In this document: in pieces, positions 14,776-18,817 of the stretch
Position numbering within the stretch: the first letter of the stretch is position 1
How the letters are laid out: every line of letters starts with the position of its first letter
Source of the DNA: Actinomycetota bacterium
GTDB taxonomy: Bacteria; Actinomycetota; Humimicrobiia; Humimicrobiales; Humimicrobiaceae
Length of the DNA stretch: 18,817 bases
Direction: 5' to 3'
NCBI GenBank assembly: GCA_023475715.1
Contig: JAMCVO010000717.1
Span: 1-18,817, forward strand
The notes under the pieces: model-generated
Told to the model about the DNA's origin: nothing
Databases searched by the model: none
Seen by the model: the letters and a program-made list of their open reading frames with translations, nothing else
Made by a program: the position numbers and the translations under genes

Positions 14776-16431
14776 ATGAATAATTCAGAAACCAGCTTTA
14801 AAAATAAGAATAAAATTTATTATAGCTTTGAATTACTGGTAAATGACCTGGTTCTTTCGGCATTAAGCTGTTTTCTGGCATATTATTTAAGATTTTTCAC
14901 TAAATTTTTTGGCACCGGCAAACCGACATATTTAATTGACAATAACTATATTCTTTACTCAATAGTTTTTATATCCGCTGTAGTCCTTATCTCCCTGGCC
15001 TTCAGACTTTATTTCTGGGACAACCTTTATAAAAAAACAAATTACTACTTAAAGGTTGCAATTACTCCTGTCTTGGGCCTTGTCATTACTTTAATTTTTG
15101 GACGCGCTTATGCAGGATTTCCTTTTTCAAGACTATGGATACTTACATTATTCATCCTTAGCACTTTACTGATATTTTTCAGCAGACTGTTAATCGGAAA
15201 ATTTACAAAGAAATATTTTATAAAAAAAGGAATTTCCACCGATGGATTAGTTTTTGAAATAGCCGGAAGCTCTGCCATAAACAGAAATCAGCAACAACCT
15301 GAGCCAATTGAGGCTGGAAAACTTCATTCTCCCGGAAGGATACTGTCAATAGATGCATTAAGAGGATTTGATATGCTGTGGATTATGGGAGCTTCCGAGC
15401 TTGCAATTGCACTGCTGACCTTAAATAAAACAAACTGGACTTTACGCCTGGCGCAGGAATTTGACCACGTATCATGGAATGGATTTGCCTTTTACGACCT
15501 GATTTTCCCTTTGTTTCTTTTTATTGTCGGTCTTGCTATTCCTTTTTCTCTGGCAAAATACCGCCAGGGAAATCTTCATACCAATTTTAAAAGTGCATAT
15601 GCCAGGATAATTACAAGGACACTAGTGCTCTTTTTTCTTGGCTTGCTTGTAAATGGCCTTCTTGATTTTAATTTTGCTTCCATGCGATGGCCTGGTGTTT
15701 TGCAGCGAATTGCTGTCTGCTACTTCTTTGCGGCTATCATCACCTTGCACATACCTCCTAGATTGCAGCCTATGATAATTGGAATAATATTGGGCACGTT
15801 ATTGATTGGATATTGGGCAGTTATGAAATTTGTACCGGTTCCTGGTGTTGGCTTTGCAAATTTATCACCTCAAGGCAATCTTGCAGGTTATTTTGATCGT
15901 CTCATAATCCCCGGCCGCTTATTTTATCAGTTTGGAGACAACGAAGGATTACTCAGCACGATACCCGCTTTGGGTACCACACTTCTGGGAGTTTTAACAG
16001 GCCTTTTGCTGAAAGCAGATAAAACACAGATTTTTAAAATAAAATGGATATTCATTAGCGGAGCTTCATCACTAATTCTGGGAATTGCATGGAATTTTAA
16101 TTTTCCTGTAAATAAAACTCTCTGGACGAGTTCCTATGTTTTATTTGCCGGAGGTTTCAGTCTGCTTTTATTGGGCCTCTTTTATTGGCTGATTGATTAT
16201 AAAGGATACAGGAAGTGGGCCTTTCCTTTCATCGCCATAGGGATGAATGCAATCACGATATATGTCGTGCAGGCACTTTTTGATTTCGGTATTCTTGTCG
16301 ATATCTTCATTCACGGTTTTGTTGATCGCTTGGGAGATTTTAAAGAAGCTTTCTTCTGGGCCTGCATGGTTGCAGTAAAATGGCTTTTTCTTTATTTTCT
16401 GTACAAAAAGAAAATTTTTCTCAAAGTGTGA
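14776..16431 (+). CDS. Membrane protein fusing a PHPT-like N-terminal domain to a NagX/HGSNAT-type acetyltransferase
   Basis: The 551-residue protein has two membrane parts. Residues about 15-150 form four or five helices with AlaTyrTyrLeuArgPhe (35-40), PheArgLeuTyrPhe and PheSerArgLeuTrpIleLeu (117-123). This is the pattern of the N-terminal membrane region of polyprenyl-phosphate hexose-1-P transferases (WcaJ-like). The catalytic part of those enzymes is absent. After a loop of about 35 residues, ArgIleLeuSerIleAspAlaLeuArgGlyPhe (188-198) opens a NagX/DUF5009-like domain. It contains His231 in the AspHisValSerTrpAsnGlyPhe motif, followed by AspLeuIlePheProLeuPheLeuPheIleValGly, matching the heparan-alpha-glucosaminide N-acetyltransferase family. 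Such proteins are predicted to transfer acetyl groups across the membrane onto a sugar amine. No ribosome-binding site is obvious before the ATG. It ends TGA, 19 nt before the methyltransferase gene. Confidence 0.8.
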   Translation: MNNSETSFKNKNKIYYSFELLVNDLVLSALSCFLAYYLRFFTKFFGTGKPTYLIDNNYILYSIVFISAVVLISLAFRLYFWDNLYKKTNYYLKVAITPVLGLVITLIFGRAYAGFPFSRLWILTLFILSTLLIFFSRLLIGKFTKKYFIKKGISTDGLVFEIAGSSAINRNQQQPEPIEAGKLHSPGRILSIDALRGFDMLWIMGASELAIALLTLNKTNWTLRLAQEFDHVSWNGFAFYDLIFPLFLFIVGLAIPFSLAKYRQGNLHTNFKSAYARIITRTLVLFFLGLLVNGLLDFNFASMRWPGVLQRIAVCYFFAAIITLHIPPRLQPMIIGIILGTLLIGYWAVMKFVPVPGVGFANLSPQGNLAGYFDRLIIPGRLFYQFGDNEGLLSTIPALGTTLLGVLTGLLLKADKTQIFKIKWIFISGASSLILGIAWNFNFPVNKTLWTSSYVLFAGGFSLLLLGLFYWLIDYKGYRKWAFPFIAIGMNAITIYVVQALFDFGILVDIFIHGFVDRLGDFKEAFFWACMVAVKWLFLYFLYKKKIFLKV

Positions 16432-16450
16432 CCGTAAAGTACTACAAATC

Positions 16451-17233
16451 ATGAAGATAAGACGAAATAAATTAATGGCTGTTATACCTCTTAAATATCG
16501 CATGGCTGCCCGAAAGCTAGTGCGGCTCCCCGGATATAGGGGCAGGAAAAGATACTGTCCTATTTGTAATAGCCATCTCAAATGCTTTCTGCCTGTTACT
16601 TTCCCAGCCTTTTCAAAAGACAGCCCATTTGTGACCAGGCAAAACGCAAAGTGTCCTGTTTGCGGTTCAATTGAAAGATACAGGCTCATTTACCTTTATA
16701 TCAAGCAGAAAACAAATTTATTCGACCCCCCAAGAAAAAAGATGCTTCATACGGCGCCCGAACTTATACTCACCGAAAAATTTGCAACCAGCAAGTATGT
16801 TGATTATTTAAGCAGTGATATTGATCCTGGACGGATTGGCGCTATGATAAAAATTGATCTTACGGATATTGCTTTTGATGCGGATACTTTTGACGTTATA
16901 CTATCCAGCCATGTCCTGGAACATATTGAAAACGACAGGAAAGCATTAAGTGAATTATACAGAGTTTTAAAACCCGGAGGCTGGGCTATAATTCAGGTTC
17001 CGATAATTGCTGAAAAAACTTTTACGAACCCTTCAGCTCAATCTGAAGAAGAAAGATTCAGAGCTTATGGGAAAGAGGACCATGTGAGAGGTTATGGAAA
17101 AGATTATAAGCAACTGCTCGAGAGCGTGGGCTTTAAAATTAAGATAGATGATTTTGTTAAAAGTTTCAGTCCTGAGAAAATAGAGTATCTGGGACTGATT
17201 GCCGATGAAGAAATATATTTTTGTATGAAATAA
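16451..17233 (+). CDS. Class I SAM-dependent methyltransferase with N-terminal zinc ribbon
   Basis: The 260-residue protein opens with a basic stretch. Two CysPro-X-Cys pairs follow (CysProIleCys near residue 36 and CysProValCys near 68), a zinc-ribbon-like arrangement. The Rossmann methyltransferase core comes next: LeuSerSerAspIleAspPro (strand 2 acidic region), AspThrPheAspValIleLeuSerSerHisValLeuGluHisIle (the family's DxxHVLEH element), then LeuTyrArgValLeuLysProGlyGlyTrp (motif post-III). These enzymes methylate small molecules, sugars or lipid intermediates; the substrate is unknown. It sits 19 nt after the acetyltransferase gene, so both may act on a cell-surface sugar or lipid. The ATG at 16451 lacks a good ribosome-binding site, and the ATG at 16484 is an alternative that keeps the whole zinc-ribbon and catalytic region. 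Confidence 0.75.
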   Translation: MKIRRNKLMAVIPLKYRMAARKLVRLPGYRGRKRYCPICNSHLKCFLPVTFPAFSKDSPFVTRQNAKCPVCGSIERYRLIYLYIKQKTNLFDPPRKKMLHTAPELILTEKFATSKYVDYLSSDIDPGRIGAMIKIDLTDIAFDADTFDVILSSHVLEHIENDRKALSELYRVLKPGGWAIIQVPIIAEKTFTNPSAQSEEERFRAYGKEDHVRGYGKDYKQLLESVGFKIKIDDFVKSFSPEKIEYLGLIADEEIYFCMK

Positions 17234-17246
17234 AAGCTATATCCTC

Positions 17247-17384
17247 TCACTTTTCTTCCTCATTTATAATCCTCTCTTTTACATCAGGTTCTTTTGGCTT
17301 TGCTAAACCAAATCCAATTGCAGCGCCAAACATTACTGCCCTGAGCGTTTTTTTTATTTTTTCTTTTATTTTAGCTAAATCCAT
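17247..17384 (-). CDS. Small 45-residue protein, unknown function
   Basis: A short open frame starts at ATG 17384 and ends TGA at 17247, facing the methyltransferase gene 13 nt away. The product is amphipathic: a Lys-rich N-terminal helix (residues 5-13), then a small hydrophobic stretch rich in Gly and Ala (about 16-28, AlaValMetPheGlyAlaAla-IleGlyPheGlyLeu), then a charged Lys/Glu tail. It may be a small membrane-associated protein. TTAGG lies about 9 nt before the ATG, a weak ribosome-binding site. No family is recognised. The coherent helix-glycine-helix pattern and start context are the only support, so it may be a chance frame. Confidence 0.45.
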   Translation of the reverse strand: MDLAKIKEKIKKTLRAVMFGAAIGFGLAKPKEPDVKERIINEEEK

Positions 17385-17425
17385 TTAAAAATAACCTAAC
17401 ATAAAATTAGTTTGTATTATAAAGT

Positions 17426-17611
17426 CTAAAAAATATTATCATGTTTACCAATAGCCTTAATGTAGATTTTATTTTCAACATATTGCCAGACAATACGAAA
17501 ATCCATATTAATGCCGGATTCAAAATCATTTTTGTGTCCTTGAATTTTTTTAGTTCTTAGGGATGGGTGGCTTACGCGCTTTACATGTAAAACTCGAAGT
17601 ATTATTATGTT
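17426..17611 (-). pseudogene. RelE/ParE-type toxin remnant, start-less
   Basis: An open minus-strand frame ends TAG at 17426. It reads HisProSerLeuArgThrLysLysIleGln, then AsnMetAspPheArgIleValTrp and IleLysAlaIleGlyLysHisAsp. These are the central and C-terminal signature of the RelE/ParE/YafQ-like type II toxins (HPSLRTKK ... RIVW ... IGKHD). No ATG, GTG or TTG exists before the upstream stop at 17612-17614, and the usual N-terminal third is missing. No antitoxin gene was found on either side. It is therefore most likely a decayed toxin gene. It overlaps the predicted promoter of the downstream hydrolase on the other strand. Confidence 0.6.
17580..17608 (+). promoter_or_regulatory. Predicted promoter with TTTACATGTAAA palindrome before the hydrolase gene
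   Basis: TTTACA (17580-17585) and TATTAT (17603-17608) have the ideal 17-nt spacing. A 12-nt perfect palindrome, TTTACATGTAAA (17580-17591), covers the -35 box and could be a repressor operator. The transcript would start near 17615, giving a leader of about 30 nt with AAGGGAG 5 nt before the ATG at 17646. Confidence 0.55.
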
Positions 17612-17645
17612 TTATTAAAAATATCTTTGAGTAAAGGGAGAGAAA

Positions 17646-18524
17646 ATGCTTAATAAGATGCCTAAAATAACCGCTGCTTTTATAGTAATTGTGCTAGTTA
17701 TTGTTAGTATTAGTTTGCTGTCTTGTAACAGTAAGACCGATATTTCTAAAGGTGAAATGGAAACAACAGTAGAGGCTGGGAGTTCATCAAGTGAAACACA
17801 GCAGGAAACAACAGCCGTAAAAGATGAGACGTTGACTGCAGACCAAACATCGGCAGTTACAGAAGCTGAAACAACAGAGGAAGTTACGGAAACAATTAAA
17901 AACGGTGAAGTAACTTTCCTGACAGAAGACGGTATTGAGCTAAATGGTAATGTTTTCGGACAGGGTAAAAAATGGGTAATTTTATCCCATATGTACCCGA
18001 CTGATCAAACAAGCTGGTTTGATTTTGCCCGGGATTTGGCCCAAAAGGGCTATACAGCACTTACATTTGATTTCAGGGGATATGGTAAATCAAAAGGTGA
18101 CAAAGAGGATATTCCAAATATAGATAAGGATATAAAAGCAGCGATATCTTTTGTCAGACAGTATGATTACGAAAAATTATTTCTTGTTGGTGCCAGCATG
18201 GGTGGAACGGTAAGCATTGTAGTAGCTGCAGAAGACACTGCTATAAGCGGTGTAGTATCACTTGCATCTCCAGATAAAATGGGTAATGATTTTGATGCTC
18301 TTTCCGTAGTATCAAAGTTAAAAATGCCTAAAATTTTTATTAGTGCCAAAGGGGATGATTACCATGCAGAGAGTGCAAACAGGTTATATGAAAATGCCGT
18401 GGAGCCTAAAGCAATAGAGATTATAGAAAACAGCAAGGAACATGGAACATTTATTTTTGAAAATGAGCCTGAAAATGCACAAATTCTTAAAGATTTAATT
18501 ATCAATTTCCTTAACAGTAATTAA
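17646..18524 (+). CDS. Alpha/beta-hydrolase lipoprotein
   Basis: The 292-residue protein begins with a basic start, a hydrophobic helix and a lipobox SerLeuLeuSerCys (Cys27), so it should be an exported lipoprotein. Residues about 30-85 are a Ser/Thr/Glu/Gln-rich linker, probably a flexible tether. The hydrolase domain follows. The strand-turn ValIleLeuSerHisMetTyrPro (around 111-118) lies where the oxyanion hole usually forms. The nucleophile elbow is GlyAlaSerMetGlyGly (Ser184), with likely Asp233 or Asp234 in AlaLysGlyAspAsp and His262 in GluHisGlyThr. This matches the dienelactone-hydrolase/DUF1749-like group of esterases, with the substrate unknown. AAGGGAG 5 nt upstream fixes the ATG. 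It is monocistronic, with its own promoter upstream and a convergent GntR gene downstream. Confidence 0.82.
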   Translation: MLNKMPKITAAFIVIVLVIVSISLLSCNSKTDISKGEMETTVEAGSSSSETQQETTAVKDETLTADQTSAVTEAETTEEVTETIKNGEVTFLTEDGIELNGNVFGQGKKWVILSHMYPTDQTSWFDFARDLAQKGYTALTFDFRGYGKSKGDKEDIPNIDKDIKAAISFVRQYDYEKLFLVGASMGGTVSIVVAAEDTAISGVVSLASPDKMGNDFDALSVVSKLKMPKIFISAKGDDYHAESANRLYENAVEPKAIEIIENSKEHGTFIFENEPENAQILKDLIINFLNSN

Positions 18525-18597
18525 TATTGAAATAGAATTTATCCAGGATTTTCTGAATCCTTATCCCTGCCAAGTAAAATACCATTGATTATTAAGA

Positions 18598-18817
18598 TTA
18601 ATTCTCAGATTCAGAAATAATCTTCATTAACCATTCTATATGTTCTTTCATGTATTCTTTAGCGGAATTCTTGTCTCTTTTAAGTATGCTTTTATAAATT
18701 TTTTCATGATCGCTAAGAGATTTTTTGTATTCATTTTTATAATTTTTTACCCCTAAAACAAACTCCATGATCAACAAATAAATATCATCGTACAGTTCAA
18801 TAAATACCTTATTATAC
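18598..18817 (-). CDS. GntR/FadR-family regulator, C-terminal FCD portion (cut by window edge)
   Basis: Reading from the right edge, 73 residues are visible before TAA at 18598. They include LeuSerAspHisGluLysIleTyr followed by LysArgAspLysAsnSerAlaLysGluTyrMetLysGluHisIleGluTrp. This is the FCD-domain ending of FadR-type GntR regulators, where the His residues help bind a metal and a carboxylate effector. The N-terminal winged helix lies beyond the window. The gap to the convergent hydrolase gene (18525-18597) holds a small hairpin, AGGATT/AATCCT (18545-18561), without a T-run. Confidence 0.7.
   Translation of the reverse strand, partial: YNKVFIELYDDIYLLIMEFVLGVKNYKNEYKKSLSDHEKIYKSILKRDKNSAKEYMKEHIEWLMKIISESEN

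Noticed and set aside
16168..16689. 173-residue minus-strand open frame
   Set aside because: It overlaps the acetyltransferase and methyltransferase genes, which have clear family motifs; its translation shows no coherent domain.
18545..18561. Rho-independent terminator after the hydrolase gene
   Set aside because: The 6-bp AGGATT/AATCCT stem is short and no T-run follows on either strand.

Overview
The window is AT-rich throughout, most strongly in the left 10 kb. It codes on both strands and looks like a strictly anaerobic, probably uncultured bacterium. The indicators are MttB-superfamily corrinoid methyltransferases, an electron-bifurcating-type ETF/FixCX module, a [4Fe-4S] QueG-like protein, and no respiratory oxygen enzymes. 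An Atribacterota-like or Firmicutes-like source fits, but that is a guess from gene content. Translation is standard: TGA ends several intact genes.

Left block (77-8601, all + strand): MttB-like methyltransferase, L-fucose-isomerase-family protein, M20 metallohydrolase (broken reading frame), DhnA-type class I aldolase, FGGY carbohydrate kinase, second and divergent MttB-like methyltransferase. Isomerase, kinase and aldolase are the classic trio of a sugar-catabolic route. Here the trio, plus an amide or ester hydrolase, lies between two non-pyrrolysine MttB paralogues. I infer a catabolic locus for a methylated amine or betaine joined to, or derived from, a sugar-like or polyol moiety. The corrinoid protein, its activator and transporters are not in the window.

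Middle (8602-11074): a gene-poor strip with a degenerate ~61-bp tandem repeat that may be an insertion-sequence end, a minus-strand QueG-like double [4Fe-4S] protein, then a divergent short MerR-type regulator followed by an FtsL/DivIC-like division protein.

Minus-strand block (11124-14636): an EtfB/EtfA/FixCX set. Two fusions are visible. FixC and FixX are one polypeptide, and EtfB and EtfA share one uninterrupted frame with no start codon between them. The EtfB part carries a +1 frameshift around 14097-14110. The whole bifurcating complex would therefore consist of only two polypeptides, if the frameshift is an error or is bypassed.

Right block (14776-18817): a membrane protein fusing a polyprenyl-phosphotransferase-like N-terminal membrane region to a NagX/HGSNAT-type acetyltransferase; a zinc-ribbon SAM methyltransferase; a 45-residue small protein gene; a start-less RelE/ParE toxin remnant; an alpha/beta-hydrolase lipoprotein with a good sigma-A-type promoter; and, at the right edge, the C-terminal end of a GntR/FadR (FCD) regulator. 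No tRNA, rRNA or CRISPR array was seen.
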